A stretch of DNA of 64,000 nt from Coprobacter secundus (lineage in GTDB: Bacteria > Bacteroidota > Bacteroidia > Bacteroidales > Coprobacteraceae): assembly GCA_000803105.1 (NCBI GenBank), contig JTDA01000003.1, forward strand, positions 124,001-188,000, written 5' to 3'. Made by a program: the position numbers and the translations under genes. Position 1 is the stretch's first letter, and each line of letters opens with the position of its first letter. Shown piece by piece: positions 1 to 9,309 of this stretch. The notes under the pieces are model-generated. The model was given only the letters and a program-made list of their open reading frames with translations, searched no databases and was not told where the DNA came from.

Positions 1-1
1 A

Positions 2-1426
2 AAAATACTTTATATAGAAAATATAAAAGATCCGGATCGTTTACTGCTGCATGCTTCATCATTGATTAGGAAAGGGTGTAAAATTGCGGCTGTCAAATCG
101 GGTTCTTCCGAGTCTGGAAGTCGGGCAGCATCGTCGCATACTGGGGCTATGGCCAGTTCGGATTTGGCTGTCGAAGCGCTTTTCAGGAAAGCAGGAATAG
201 TGCGTTGTTTCAGTAGAGAAGATTTGACAACGGTTTCTTGTGTTTTTACGCTGAAAGAGATTTATGGTCGAAATTTTGCTATTGTAACCCATGCAGGAGG
301 ACCTGCAGTGATGCTGACTGATGCTTTGTCGAAGGGTGGTTTGCATGTACCTGAAATAAAAGGGGAGAAGACTCTGATGCTGAAATCTGAACTGTATCCA
401 GGTGCGTCTGTTGCCAATCCGATAGATATATTGGCAACCGGAACTCCGGAGCATCTGGAAAAGGCTATTGATTTTTGTGAAAAAGAATGTCCTGAGATTG
501 ATGCGATTGCTGTTATATTTGGAAGCCCGGGTTTAGTCAAAGTATATGATGCCTATGATGTTCTTCATCGGAAGATGGAGGAATGTTCCAAACCGATATT
601 TCCAGTATTGCCGTCGGTTGTAACTGCTGGTAAGGAAGTAGAATATTTTTTGAATAAAGGACATGTGAATTTTTCAGATGAAGTAGAACTTGCTACGGCC
701 GTAACTCGTGTATGTAATGCATCTAAGCCGACAAATGAAGGTATAGAACTTTATGGAGTTGATGTTCCGAGAATTCGGAGAATTATTGATGAAATTACAG
801 AAGAAGGGTATCTTTCTCATTATTATGTTCAGCAACTTTTAGCTGCTGCAGGAATACAAATTGTTAGAGAGGAAGTGTCGAATAATAAAAAGGTATTATT
901 GCGTAAAGCAGAGGAGATTGGATATCCGGTTGTTGCCAAAGTAGTAGGCCCTATTCATAAATCTGATATCGGTGGGGTGGTTGTAAATATACAATCAAAG
1001 AAACACCTTGCTTTTGAATTTGAACGTATGATGAAGCTCCCAGATGTGTCAGCGGTTATGATACAGCCTATGTTACAAGGAAAAGAGTTGTTTGTTGGGG
1101 CTAAATATGAGCCTCGTTTCGGCCATATAATACTTTGTGGTTTAGGTGGGATATTTGTGGAAGTATTGCGAGATATAGCTTCCGGTTTAGCTCCTTTGAG
1201 CCATAACGAGGCATTTTCGATGATACGCTCTTTAAGAGCGTACAAAATGTTTCGTGGGGTAAGGGGGGAAGCTCCTATTGATGAGGTTCAGTTTGCTGAA
1301 ATTATAGTACGGTTATCCACTTTACTTCGTTTTGCAACGGAAATAAAAGAGATGGATATTAATCCTTTATTGGCAACATCTCAAGGAATCATTGCTGTCG
1401 ATGCTCGTATACGAGTGAAAAAATAA
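2..1426 (+). CDS. ADP-forming acyl-CoA (acetyl-CoA) synthetase, 3' part
   Basis: The reading frame is open to the left edge of the window, so the gene is cut at its 5' end and only the last 474 residues are visible. Before the first possible start (TTG at 62) the frame already encodes recognisable family sequence (ILYIENIKDPDRLL). The fragment contains the end of the alpha part, with the SHTGA motif whose His is phosphorylated in this family (His codon near 137), then the succinyl-CoA-ligase-like domain, then an ATP-grasp beta part (VVAKVVGPIHKSDIGGV) ending in EMDINPLL. Known members convert acyl-CoA, ADP and phosphate to acid, CoA and ATP. There is no C-terminal GNAT domain, so it is not a PatZ-type protein acetyltransferase with that layout. 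It converges with the alkaline phosphatase gene, 5 bp away. Confidence 0.88.
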   Translation, partial: KILYIENIKDPDRLLLHASSLIRKGCKIAAVKSGSSESGSRAASSHTGAMASSDLAVEALFRKAGIVRCFSREDLTTVSCVFTLKEIYGRNFAIVTHAGGPAVMLTDALSKGGLHVPEIKGEKTLMLKSELYPGASVANPIDILATGTPEHLEKAIDFCEKECPEIDAIAVIFGSPGLVKVYDAYDVLHRKMEECSKPIFPVLPSVVTAGKEVEYFLNKGHVNFSDEVELATAVTRVCNASKPTNEGIELYGVDVPRIRRIIDEITEEGYLSHYYVQQLLAAAGIQIVREEVSNNKKVLLRKAEEIGYPVVAKVVGPIHKSDIGGVVVNIQSKKHLAFEFERMMKLPDVSAVMIQPMLQGKELFVGAKYEPRFGHIILCGLGGIFVEVLRDIASGLAPLSHNEAFSMIRSLRAYKMFRGVRGEAPIDEVQFAEIIVRLSTLLRFATEIKEMDINPLLATSQGIIAVDARIRVKK

Positions 1427-1431
1427 TTAAT

Positions 1432-2823
1432 TTATTTTATTCCCGTAATTTTTCGTATAGTGTTCGGGATGTCCGTATTGTCGAGTCGTCCTGAAAATTG
1501 TTCTTGTTCGGCTCCGATTACGTATACCGGAACAACAGCTCCTGTATGATTATTAGATGTCCACCCGATATGGGCTTTCTGATTGATGAGAGAAATTGCA
1601 GCATTTGTCAGAGGGCCAACTGTGCTGTATAGATTTGTAATGTCTTTTGCTCTTTTTGAGATAAAAGAAGCATCAAATATTCTCATCAGTTCTGCTTCTT
1701 CACTATAGCTTACCGGAATGTATTCCCATAGACCCAGATTCTTTTTTAGTATCTCTTTAGCATCTTCCCAAGAGGGGGATGATTTTCTTTCCTTTAGTTG
1801 ATATAATATGTTTGATAAGTTTTCTTCTGAAACTTTTTGTTTTTGCAGAAGGGAAATTGGTAAATTACTGTCTTTTATTCCTAAACCGATACCTCCCGTT
1901 TCATGGTCAGCAGTAACGATGATAAGTGTTTCTTTGGGATGTTTTAAATAAAAATCATACGCAACTTTTATACTTTCATTGAAGCCTATGGTTTCTTGTA
2001 TCATAGTTGCTGCATCGTTAGAGTGTGCAGCCCAGTCGATAGTACCCCCTTCTATCATCATGAAAAATCCTTGTTTGGGATTATTCATGAAACGGTTTAT
2101 ACATGTTTGAGTAAGTTCTTTTAAAGATAATGTCCCAGATTTTCTGTCTATTTCGTAGGGAATATGTTTTGTTCCCAGAGTGTCATATAATAGAACAATT
2201 TTCCCATTTTTTGCAGATTTATCGTAGTTTTTAAAGTCGTTACATATGGTATATCCCATTTTTCTGAAATAAGTATATAAATCAATATCCTGAGGGTTGT
2301 TATTGTTTACAGGCTTCAGTAATGAAGCTCCTCCGAAAAAATCAAATCCACTCTCTGCTGCTTGTTTCCCGATTTGATAGTATAAATTTCTATCTGGTTG
2401 GGTCGCGTAGAAGCCGGCAGGAGTTGCATGGTCAATTGTCGCAGTAGTAATAATCCCGATTTGCCGTCCTGTTTTTTTTAATTGTTTGCTTATAGGTGTA
2501 AGCGCATATGTTCTTGAAGAATCCATTCCTACAGTATAATTGGCCGTTTTGCTTCCTGTTGCTAAAGCGGTTGCTGCAGCTGCGGAATCGGTAATTCGGT
2601 GGTCAGCAGATTGAGTTACAGCATGGGTGACAATCGGGAAGTCCAAAAAGAGAAGATTCTCTGAAGATTTTGTTTCGTCCAGAAATAGTCGGGTTGCTTC
2701 GACATGCCCAAATCCCATACCATCTCCGATAAAGAAGAATATGTATTTAGGACCTTTACTGTATATAGGTAATGACAGGCTAATAAAAAGTGCGAGAAGA
2801 GAAAATTTAGAAAGCTTATTCAT
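1432..2823 (-). CDS. Alkaline phosphatase (PhoA superfamily), secreted
   Basis: This is a 463-residue phosphomonoesterase with an N-terminal signal peptide (roughly residues 1-22), so it should act in the periplasm or at the cell surface. Family landmarks are present in order: metal-binding FIGDGMG (Asp34), the nucleophile motif TDSAAAATALATG with Ser80, VTADHETGG near residue 305, and a C-terminal HIGWTSNNHTG that supplies further zinc ligands. Length matches the family. It releases phosphate from phosphomonoesters; its natural substrate cannot be told from sequence. It stands alone, converging with the acyl-CoA synthetase gene on one side and lying 123 bp downstream of the GH3-family gene on the other. 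No phosphate-regulation signal was recognised. Confidence 0.92.
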   Translation of the reverse strand: MNKLSKFSLLALFISLSLPIYSKGPKYIFFFIGDGMGFGHVEATRLFLDETKSSENLLFLDFPIVTHAVTQSADHRITDSAAAATALATGSKTANYTVGMDSSRTYALTPISKQLKKTGRQIGIITTATIDHATPAGFYATQPDRNLYYQIGKQAAESGFDFFGGASLLKPVNNNNPQDIDLYTYFRKMGYTICNDFKNYDKSAKNGKIVLLYDTLGTKHIPYEIDRKSGTLSLKELTQTCINRFMNNPKQGFFMMIEGGTIDWAAHSNDAATMIQETIGFNESIKVAYDFYLKHPKETLIIVTADHETGGIGLGIKDSNLPISLLQKQKVSEENLSNILYQLKERKSSPSWEDAKEILKKNLGLWEYIPVSYSEEAELMRIFDASFISKRAKDITNLYSTVGPLTNAAISLINQKAHIGWTSNNHTGAVVPVYVIGAEQEQFSGRLDNTDIPNTIRKITGIK

Positions 2824-2946
2824 ATTATTTATATATTAAAGGTCGTTAAGTCATCTCTTTTTCCATAAAAGAAATTCCCTCTATAAGACAGGAAAATAGA
2901 AGATATTTGAATAATAGTTCGTTAAATTTATTGATATGATAATCAT

Positions 2947-4461
2947 TTACTCATGGTTCATAGATAACATTTCTTCTATATTTTCTCTTTGGTTGGATAA
3001 TCTGGGGACTTTATGTTGGCCCCCAAGTTTGCCTTTCTCTTTTAACCAATCGTGAAAGAGCCCTTTTCTGGCCACGATGACTTCTAATCGGTCCAAAGCT
3101 ATGCCTTTATATCTTTTAGCTTCGTAATCCGAATTAAGAGCTTGTAATGCACAATCTAGGGTATTTGCGAAATTGTCTAAAGAAGGAGGCATTTTTTCGA
3201 ATTCGATGAGCCATTGGTGGCGTCCTCTATTTTTTTCAGACATATATACGGGTGCTGCTGTATAGTTTGAGACTACTGCTCCAGTTTCGGAGCAGGCTTT
3301 AGCTAAGCCTTTTTCTGCATTGTCGACCATAAGTTCTTCTCCAAATGCATTTATGAAATGTTTTGTGCGTCCTGAAATAATAATTTTTACAGGAGATGTC
3401 GATACTATTTTTACCGTATCCCCCGTTTGATATCTCCATAGTCCACTGTTTGTGGTGATGACTAAAGCATAATTTTTCCCTTTTTCAACATCCCAAATGG
3501 GTAAAGTACGAGGGTGCTCATTGTTGACTTCTTCGAGAGGGATAAATTCGTAGAAGATACCAAGATCGAGCATTAATAACATCCCCGGAGTAGATTCGTT
3601 TTGTACAGCGAAGAATCCTTCAGATGCGTTATATGTTTCTACATAATGCATTTTGGCAGATGGTATCAGTTCTTCATATTGAGTACGATAGGGATCGAAA
3701 CTAATACCTCCATGAAAAAATACTTCAAGGTCGGGCCAGATTTCAGTCAAATATGTTTTTCCGCTTTTTTTTAACATTAACTTTATCAAAACAAGAAACC
3801 ATGAAGGTACACCTGAAAGATTGGTTACGTGAGAATGCATGGTCGACTGACAGATCGCTTCAAGCTTAGATTCCCATTCCGACATCAATGCAATCTTCTT
3901 ACTCGGGACACGAATCATGTTGATAAGAGGACTGATATTTTGTATAAGAACGGCAGATAAATCGCCACAGTAACAGTGAGCTGATAACGGACTTACATTG
4001 TGACTACCTCCTAAAATCAAACCTTTTCCGGAAAAAAAACGACTTTCGGGATTCATTTGTAGATAAAGAGCAACGCAATCTTTCCCTCCGCGATAATGAC
4101 ATTCCTGCATAGCTTCATAACTGACAGGAATAAATTTACTTTTATCGTTTGTTGTTCCGGAAGACTTTGCAAACCATCGTATTTTGGATGGCCAGATAAG
4201 ATTCGTCTCACCTTTTTGTAATCGTTTTACATAAGGTTTTAGTTCCTCGTATGTTATTAGGGGTACCTGTTCTGAGTATTGGCTGTAGTTGGAAATATTG
4301 GAGAAATGTAATTTTTGTCCCAATTCCGTGTTTTTTGCTGCTTTTAGAAGTTTTTTGAGCTGGTCGGTTTGGATGTTTGAACCGTATTTGCCATATAAGG
4401 CAATTTCTTTTTGCCTGGCATTGAAAATATGAGATAAAAGTTTAGTAGTATTCATTTTCAT
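2947..4461 (-). CDS. GH3-superfamily acyl-adenylate-forming protein
   Basis: This 504-residue protein belongs to the GH3 (auxin-responsive GH3) superfamily, whose plant members conjugate acids with amino acids through an adenylate. The ATP-binding signature FAKSSGTTNDKSKFIP lies near residue 105, followed by VETYNASEGFF and the TNSGLWRYQTGDTVKI block, which are the usual A-motif equivalents. There is no signal peptide, so it is expected in the cytoplasm. Bacteroidota carry many such genes with no known substrate, and nothing next to it tells what it joins. The start used is MKMN at 4461; a second Met two codons later (4455) is equally possible. Confidence 0.85.
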   Translation of the reverse strand: MKMNTTKLLSHIFNARQKEIALYGKYGSNIQTDQLKKLLKAAKNTELGQKLHFSNISNYSQYSEQVPLITYEELKPYVKRLQKGETNLIWPSKIRWFAKSSGTTNDKSKFIPVSYEAMQECHYRGGKDCVALYLQMNPESRFFSGKGLILGGSHNVSPLSAHCYCGDLSAVLIQNISPLINMIRVPSKKIALMSEWESKLEAICQSTMHSHVTNLSGVPSWFLVLIKLMLKKSGKTYLTEIWPDLEVFFHGGISFDPYRTQYEELIPSAKMHYVETYNASEGFFAVQNESTPGMLLMLDLGIFYEFIPLEEVNNEHPRTLPIWDVEKGKNYALVITTNSGLWRYQTGDTVKIVSTSPVKIIISGRTKHFINAFGEELMVDNAEKGLAKACSETGAVVSNYTAAPVYMSEKNRGRHQWLIEFEKMPPSLDNFANTLDCALQALNSDYEAKRYKGIALDRLEVIVARKGLFHDWLKEKGKLGGQHKVPRLSNQRENIEEMLSMNHE

Positions 4462-4544
4462 GAAAGTTCTATATCATGTGACGCAAAATTACATAATAAT
4501 ATGAGCTGTGCAACTACAAATACATTATTTTTGATGGTAATATT

Positions 4545-4576
4545 AAAGGTCCCATAAAATTTGCTATGGGACCTTT
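4545..4576. terminator. Bidirectional hairpin terminator after the DEAD-box helicase gene
   Basis: A perfect 12-bp stem (4545-4556 with 4565-4576) encloses an 8-nt loop, with an A run on one flank and a seven-T run on the other. It lies 19 bp past the stop codon of the helicase gene and upstream of the GH3-family gene, and should stop transcription leaving the helicase gene. Confidence 0.75.
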
Positions 4577-4594
4577 TTTTAATAGAGATTATAT

Positions 4595-6346
4595 TTATCT
4601 TCTACGTTTTGACGAAGATTCTTGGTATTTTCTACGACGGCCACTGCTACCTTGCCGGTTATTCTTTCGATCTCGGTATGCACTGTCGTTATTTTTTCGT
4701 TTTGATTCTCTGGGAGATCCTGAATTAGAAGCCTCTTCTACAGATATGCGCCGACCGAAGAAATCAATATTTTTTAATCCGTTTATAACATTTCGAGCCT
4801 CTTTTTCTTCTATTTCAAAAAATGAAAAGTTCGTCATAAGGTCTATTTTCCCAATGGTTACACGCCCTTGTACATTACTATTGATGAGGTCAATAAGAGT
4901 ATTAGGATATAGACCGTCGGTTTTCCCTATGTTGATGAACATCCGGGTGAAACCTGGCTCAGCACGTCTACTACGTTTCTTTTCATTGCTATTGCTATCT
5001 TTGGTACGACTCCTTTCATCAGGAATGTCTAACTCTTGGGCATCAGCGTAATAGTCAAGCAGACGATTGAATTCAAGGGAAACTACCCGTTTTATCAAAT
5101 CTTCATTACTGAGCCATTCCAATTTACGGAATATGGGAGACAGATATGAGGCGATTTCATCCTCATTTACTTTGACTTTTTCGATCCTATCGACTAAGTT
5201 GAAAAGTTGTTTTTCGCATATTTGTTTGCCGGTGGGGATATACCCTTTTTCGAATTTTTTCCCGATTATACGTTCAATTTCTTTCATCCGGCCTTTTTCT
5301 TTGACATGAATGATTGCTATTGAAGTACCAGTTTTCCCTGCTCGGCCGGTACGGCCACTGCGATGTGTGTATGTTTCTATATCTTCAGGCAATCCGTAAT
5401 TGATAACATGTGTCAAGTTATCTACATCAAGACCTCGGGCAGCAACGTCAGTGGCTACAAGTAATTGTAAATTTTTTATTCTGAATTTTTGCATGACAGC
5501 ATCCCTTTGTGCTTGGGATAATTCTCCATGTAAAGAATCGGCATTATATCCATCTTGTATTAGCTGGTCTGCTATTTCTTGAGTTTCACGTCGTGTACGG
5601 CAAAATATAATACCATATATACTGGGATAGTAATCTGCAATTCTTTTTAAAGCCAAATATTTGTCTTTGGCATGTACCATGTAATAAACATGTTTCACAT
5701 TTTTTGCGCCTTCGTTTTTGCTTCCGATAACTATTTCTTTCGGGTTATGCATATATTTTTTTGATATGCGGGCAATCTCGGCGGGCATAGTGGCAGAGAA
5801 GAGGAGCATACTTCGGTTTTCCGGTACTTCTGCCAATATCGCATTGATACTATCGGAGAACCCCATGTTAAGCATTTCATCGGCTTCATCCATAATTACG
5901 GTATTGACATTTTCCAGTTTTACCATTTTTCTATTCATCAAATCAAGAAGCCGTCCGGGAGTAGCTACGACTATATGTACTCCTTTTTTTAAAGTCCTGA
6001 TTTGGCTTTCGATGCTAGAACCTCCATATACAGGAAGAATTTTTAATCCATCGATATATTTTGAGTAATCAGTCAGATCACTGGCTATCTGAAGGCATAA
6101 TTCTCGAGTCGGGCTTAGAATAAGAGCCTGAGGTTGATTGGTTTTTATATTTATTTTTTGGATAACAGGTAACCCAAATGCTGCCGTTTTTCCAGTACCA
6201 GTCTGAGCCAATGCTACCATATCTGTATTTTCGCTCAATAAATGGGGGATTACTTCTTCTTGTACTGGCATTGGATTCTCATAACCCATCTCGGTTATTG
6301 CTTTTAGAATCACCGGGCAAATTCCTAATTCTTCGAATGTTTTCAT
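4595..6346 (-). CDS. DEAD-box ATP-dependent RNA helicase, CsdA/DeaD-like
   Basis: This 583-residue helicase unwinds RNA with ATP, with likely roles in ribosome assembly and cold adaptation by analogy with CsdA/DbpA. Visible motifs are the Q-motif region (MPVQEEVIPHL), motif I AQTGTGKT, PTRELCLQ, the DEAD box (IMDEADEML), motif III SAT, and motif VI HRSGRTGRAG. A DbpA-type RNA-binding domain follows near residues 470-545 (FTRMFINIGKTDGLYPNTL), and the protein ends in a basic Arg/Ser/Gly tail (RRRKYQESSSKRRR). Just upstream of the start is a perfect 7-bp inverted repeat (6365-6371 with 6376-6382) that could form a leader hairpin. It is monocistronic, with a strong terminator behind it. Confidence 0.93.
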   Translation of the reverse strand: MKTFEELGICPVILKAITEMGYENPMPVQEEVIPHLLSENTDMVALAQTGTGKTAAFGLPVIQKINIKTNQPQALILSPTRELCLQIASDLTDYSKYIDGLKILPVYGGSSIESQIRTLKKGVHIVVATPGRLLDLMNRKMVKLENVNTVIMDEADEMLNMGFSDSINAILAEVPENRSMLLFSATMPAEIARISKKYMHNPKEIVIGSKNEGAKNVKHVYYMVHAKDKYLALKRIADYYPSIYGIIFCRTRRETQEIADQLIQDGYNADSLHGELSQAQRDAVMQKFRIKNLQLLVATDVAARGLDVDNLTHVINYGLPEDIETYTHRSGRTGRAGKTGTSIAIIHVKEKGRMKEIERIIGKKFEKGYIPTGKQICEKQLFNLVDRIEKVKVNEDEIASYLSPIFRKLEWLSNEDLIKRVVSLEFNRLLDYYADAQELDIPDERSRTKDSNSNEKKRSRRAEPGFTRMFINIGKTDGLYPNTLIDLINSNVQGRVTIGKIDLMTNFSFFEIEEKEARNVINGLKNIDFFGRRISVEEASNSGSPRESKRKNNDSAYRDRKNNRQGSSGRRRKYQESSSKRRR

Positions 6347-6567
6347 TTAATAATAATTGCTTGTTATAACTTTAGAGTTATAGCAAAGAACCTTTCCGCC
6401 TTAAAGTAATAATTGTGTGTAGGGGAATAAATCGTCTATAATGTATCTAAAGATATTTTTTGTGCCGGCAAAGGTAAGTATAAATATTCGCATCCTTATT
6501 ATCCAGTGCAATATTTTAACTGAATTTGTTTAATTTATAGCTGAATAGTATGTACTGTTATGCCTGT

Positions 6568-7629
6568 TTATTTACTTTGAAGTAATATCTGGCGTAGTTT
6601 ATTACGTTTTTCCTGTGTCACTCCAAGCTCTTTTTCGAGATATTTTGTAACACTACCATAATCTCTGATAATTTTTTCTAAACCGCATGATAAATAACGT
6701 TCGTCTGCCGACAGTAAGGTAGTTATGGCTTCTTGTACATGTACTGGATATTTGTGGCAGTCTAAGCTGACGTTTCTTTTATTTAAATAGGTATTGGACA
6801 GTAGGTAGTCGTATAAAATGACATCTTTAGGCATATCTAAGGCTACCATAATAAGTGCAATAGCAAAACCTACATAATCTTTGCCTAAATCACCACTGAT
6901 AATGATGGGATAATTATCTTCAACAATAAGTTGGTTGAACATTGATTTATAAGTACTTTTTGCCTTTTCGGACAGTTCTAGGTTGAGGTCTTGCATAAAT
7001 ATAATGGCATCACCACGGAGTAATTCGTTGTTTTTTATTTTGTCGCATAAGGGAGTTTCACAAGGCAAGGAAAGAGGTAAATTTATAACATTCTCTAAGT
7101 GTAGGGTTCCTGGAGGGGTTCTAAAATTTTCGAGATTTCTGAAGTCTATAAGTGTTCGAATGCCCATTAAATTAAGACGTTTTGTACTTAAATAATCCAT
7201 AGAATCTAAGCTACCTGCTCGGTATATCATGCCCCAGCGAATATATTTTTGATGATTGTTTCTATATCCGCCTATATCCCGAAAATTTTGTATGTAATTT
7301 AATTGAGGAGCTCGTGTTGCGGTAACCATGTCATATTTATCATCAAAACGTACTAAAAAATATTGACGGTGCAGATTTGGGTTTATTTTAACTCGAGCTG
7401 CTTGATCTGAGATAGGGGATTCAGCTATGGGTTCCTTCTTTGTATCAAAATTTTCAGGATCAGAGGAGTTATATATTTTTACGGTCCCTTGGACCATCGG
7501 GTATACATCCCATTTGATTAAATATTCAAAATTATCGACAGCTTCACAAGCTACTTCAATTTCGGGTCGTGATGAAGAACAGGAAACTGATAAAATAAAT
7601 AGTAATAGTGAATAAGTGTATTTCAGCAT
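6568..7629 (-). CDS. Tyrosine-phosphatase-fold lipoprotein lacking the catalytic Cys and Arg
   Basis: The protein has 353 residues with a lipobox (LSVSC, Cys17), so it should be a membrane-anchored lipoprotein outside the cytoplasm. Residues 20-100 form an uncharacterised N-terminal domain. The rest matches the bacterial tyrosine/serine phosphatase family: NFRDIGGY near 115, WGMIYRAGSLD near 132, and GIRTLIDFRNLEE-like sequence near 157. Active members have HCxAGKDRTG at the P-loop. Here the equivalent stretch is SGDLGKDYVG (residues 245-254), so the nucleophilic Cys is Gly246 and the Arg is Tyr252, while GKD and the last Gly are kept. I infer a pseudophosphatase that may bind a ligand or partner. 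It has no operon partner. Confidence 0.75.
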   Translation of the reverse strand: MLKYTYSLLLFILSVSCSSSRPEIEVACEAVDNFEYLIKWDVYPMVQGTVKIYNSSDPENFDTKKEPIAESPISDQAARVKINPNLHRQYFLVRFDDKYDMVTATRAPQLNYIQNFRDIGGYRNNHQKYIRWGMIYRAGSLDSMDYLSTKRLNLMGIRTLIDFRNLENFRTPPGTLHLENVINLPLSLPCETPLCDKIKNNELLRGDAIIFMQDLNLELSEKAKSTYKSMFNQLIVEDNYPIIISGDLGKDYVGFAIALIMVALDMPKDVILYDYLLSNTYLNKRNVSLDCHKYPVHVQEAITTLLSADERYLSCGLEKIIRDYGSVTKYLEKELGVTQEKRNKLRQILLQSK

Positions 7630-7745
7630 AAAGTCTCTCGATGAATAATATTTATTACAAATATATATATCATGAGGTATAATGCGATATTGTGTTGTAT
7701 TATTTTAAATATATAGGACCATTATCTCTTATATTTTGCGAAATA

Positions 7746-8675
7746 TTAATCGTTTAGAATATATTTTTTTGCAAATGTTGAGGAAATGTAATTGTCATAA
7801 GACAAGCAGACATCCGTAGCAAAATCTATACCATTTTTTATGATTGTATCCCATTCGTTTTGAGGTAGCTCGTAAAGTTGTTCTCTGGTAATGTTGTTTT
7901 TTAATAGTCCGAAAATGATACCGGCATTGAAGCTGTCACCGGCTCCTATTGTACTTATGGGTGTGATATGCGGTACATCATAATGGACATGTTCGCTTTG
8001 GGTAAATAGTTCAACTCCTCCTTCTCCTCGGGTATAAATGAAGTTTGGGCAATAAAATTTTATTTTGTCTTTATAGATTTTGTTCCCATCGGTAATATGG
8101 AAAAGATTTTCAAAATCTTCATCGGAACCTTTTACCAAGTCTGCATATTCAAGGTTTTCGAGAACAGCCGGCATGACTTTCATTGCTTCGTGAGCATGTG
8201 GTTTTCTGAAGTTAGGATCATAATAGATAATAGCCTTGCGGGTTTGGGCGTATTCGAGAAACTCCGCTATTCTTGAACGCAAAGATGGATTTATCGAATA
8301 ATATGAACCTAAAATAAGAATGTCATCGGCATCAATTCGTGGCCATACAACATTGAGTCGGCTTTCCGGATACTGATTATAGAACATATATTCAGTCCTG
8401 TTATCTTCTTTGAGAAATGCGAGGGAAACAGGAGATTTGCCATCACAGAATATATCTACATATTCAGTTGTTACATTATTCTCGTGCATAAAATTTTGAA
8501 TCATTTCTCCAACTCTGTCTTGGCCTAATTCTGTGATGAAACAGACCGGAGTATGCAGACGCCCTAAAGATATCATAGCATTGAATACAGAGCCTCCGGG
8601 CAATGCTTTTGTCGGCTGGTTGTTTTTGAAGATAATGTCAAGTATCGTTTCTCCTATACCAATTACTTTACGCAT
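7746..8675 (-). CDS. PfkB-family carbohydrate kinase (fructokinase/ribokinase-like)
   Basis: This 309-residue cytoplasmic sugar kinase has the two PfkB signatures: an N-terminal Gly-rich substrate region (ALPGGSVFNAMISLGRL) and the C-terminal ISTIGAGDSFNAGI block holding the catalytic Asp and anion hole. The family phosphorylates sugars or nucleosides such as fructose, ribose or adenosine; the exact substrate cannot be read off. It is the last gene of a three-gene cassette, 10 bp after a SIS-domain sugar-phosphate isomerase gene and behind a LOG-family nucleotide hydrolase gene, which suggests a pentose or nucleoside-sugar route. The start at 8675 is the first Met and fits the family N-terminus. 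Confidence 0.88.
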   Translation of the reverse strand: MRKVIGIGETILDIIFKNNQPTKALPGGSVFNAMISLGRLHTPVCFITELGQDRVGEMIQNFMHENNVTTEYVDIFCDGKSPVSLAFLKEDNRTEYMFYNQYPESRLNVVWPRIDADDILILGSYYSINPSLRSRIAEFLEYAQTRKAIIYYDPNFRKPHAHEAMKVMPAVLENLEYADLVKGSDEDFENLFHITDGNKIYKDKIKFYCPNFIYTRGEGGVELFTQSEHVHYDVPHITPISTIGAGDSFNAGIIFGLLKNNITREQLYELPQNEWDTIIKNGIDFATDVCLSYDNYISSTFAKKYILND

Positions 8676-8685
8676 ATTCTTTTAT

Positions 8686-9303
8686 TTATTCTTTATCGAG
8701 ACTTTGTTGTCGGGATAGTTGTCCCAGATATCCGCCATGGTGGCGCAATGCATATTGCTTACAGTCAAACCCTGTCGCCTCCATTGTACTTACGACAAGA
8801 ATATCTCCGATGACAGTCATCATGGTTGTGGATGTTGTTGGTGTCAGTTTCAAAGGACATACTTCTTCCGGGCCTCCTGTAAAAAGACATACATTAGCTT
8901 TTTGGGCTAACTCGCTGTCTTTATTTCCTGTGATGACGATAAATTGGATATCTGGTCTCAACCGTGTGGCTAATGTTAACAATTCCAGTATTTCTCTAGT
9001 CTTTCCAGAATTGGAGATTACGAGCATAATATCATTTTCTTGAAGGACTCCTAAATCTCCGTGTTGAGCTTCACTGGGATGTAAGAATACGGCGGGAATT
9101 CCTGTCGAACAGAATGTGGTTGCAATGTTCATGGCGATTTGGCCTGCTTTGCCCATGCCACTCGTCACTAATTTTCCTTTTTTCAAATGTACTTTATCAA
9201 CGATTAAGGCAACAGCTTTATCGAATTCGTCAGTGATTGGGATATTTAAAATTGCATCAGCTTCTCTTTGCAAAATAGATCGGATATTTTCTTTAGATGA
9301 CAT
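8686..9303 (-). CDS. SIS-domain sugar-phosphate isomerase, KpsF/GutQ-like without CBS domains
   Basis: This is a 205-residue single-domain protein of the SIS family related to arabinose-5-phosphate isomerase (KdsD/KpsF). Visible motifs are VTSGMGKAGQIAMNIA near residue 48, HPSEAQHGDLGVL near 80 and VISNSGKTREILEL near 100, which bind the sugar phosphate. Classical KdsD enzymes are about 320 residues with two C-terminal CBS domains. These are missing here, and the protein ends soon after the SIS fold, so it may be a shorter paralogue used for another ketose/aldose phosphate. The gene lies between those for a LOG hydrolase (6 bp) and a PfkB kinase (10 bp) and is clearly co-transcribed with both. 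Confidence 0.85.
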   Translation of the reverse strand: MSSKENIRSILQREADAILNIPITDEFDKAVALIVDKVHLKKGKLVTSGMGKAGQIAMNIATTFCSTGIPAVFLHPSEAQHGDLGVLQENDIMLVISNSGKTREILELLTLATRLRPDIQFIVITGNKDSELAQKANVCLFTGGPEEVCPLKLTPTTSTTMMTVIGDILVVSTMEATGFDCKQYALRHHGGYLGQLSRQQSLDKE

Positions 9304-9309
9304 TGTTCG

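Noticed and set aside
4595..5051. Plus-strand frame opposite the helicase C-terminus
   Set aside because: Antisense shadow of the Arg/Ser-rich tail of the DEAD-box protein.
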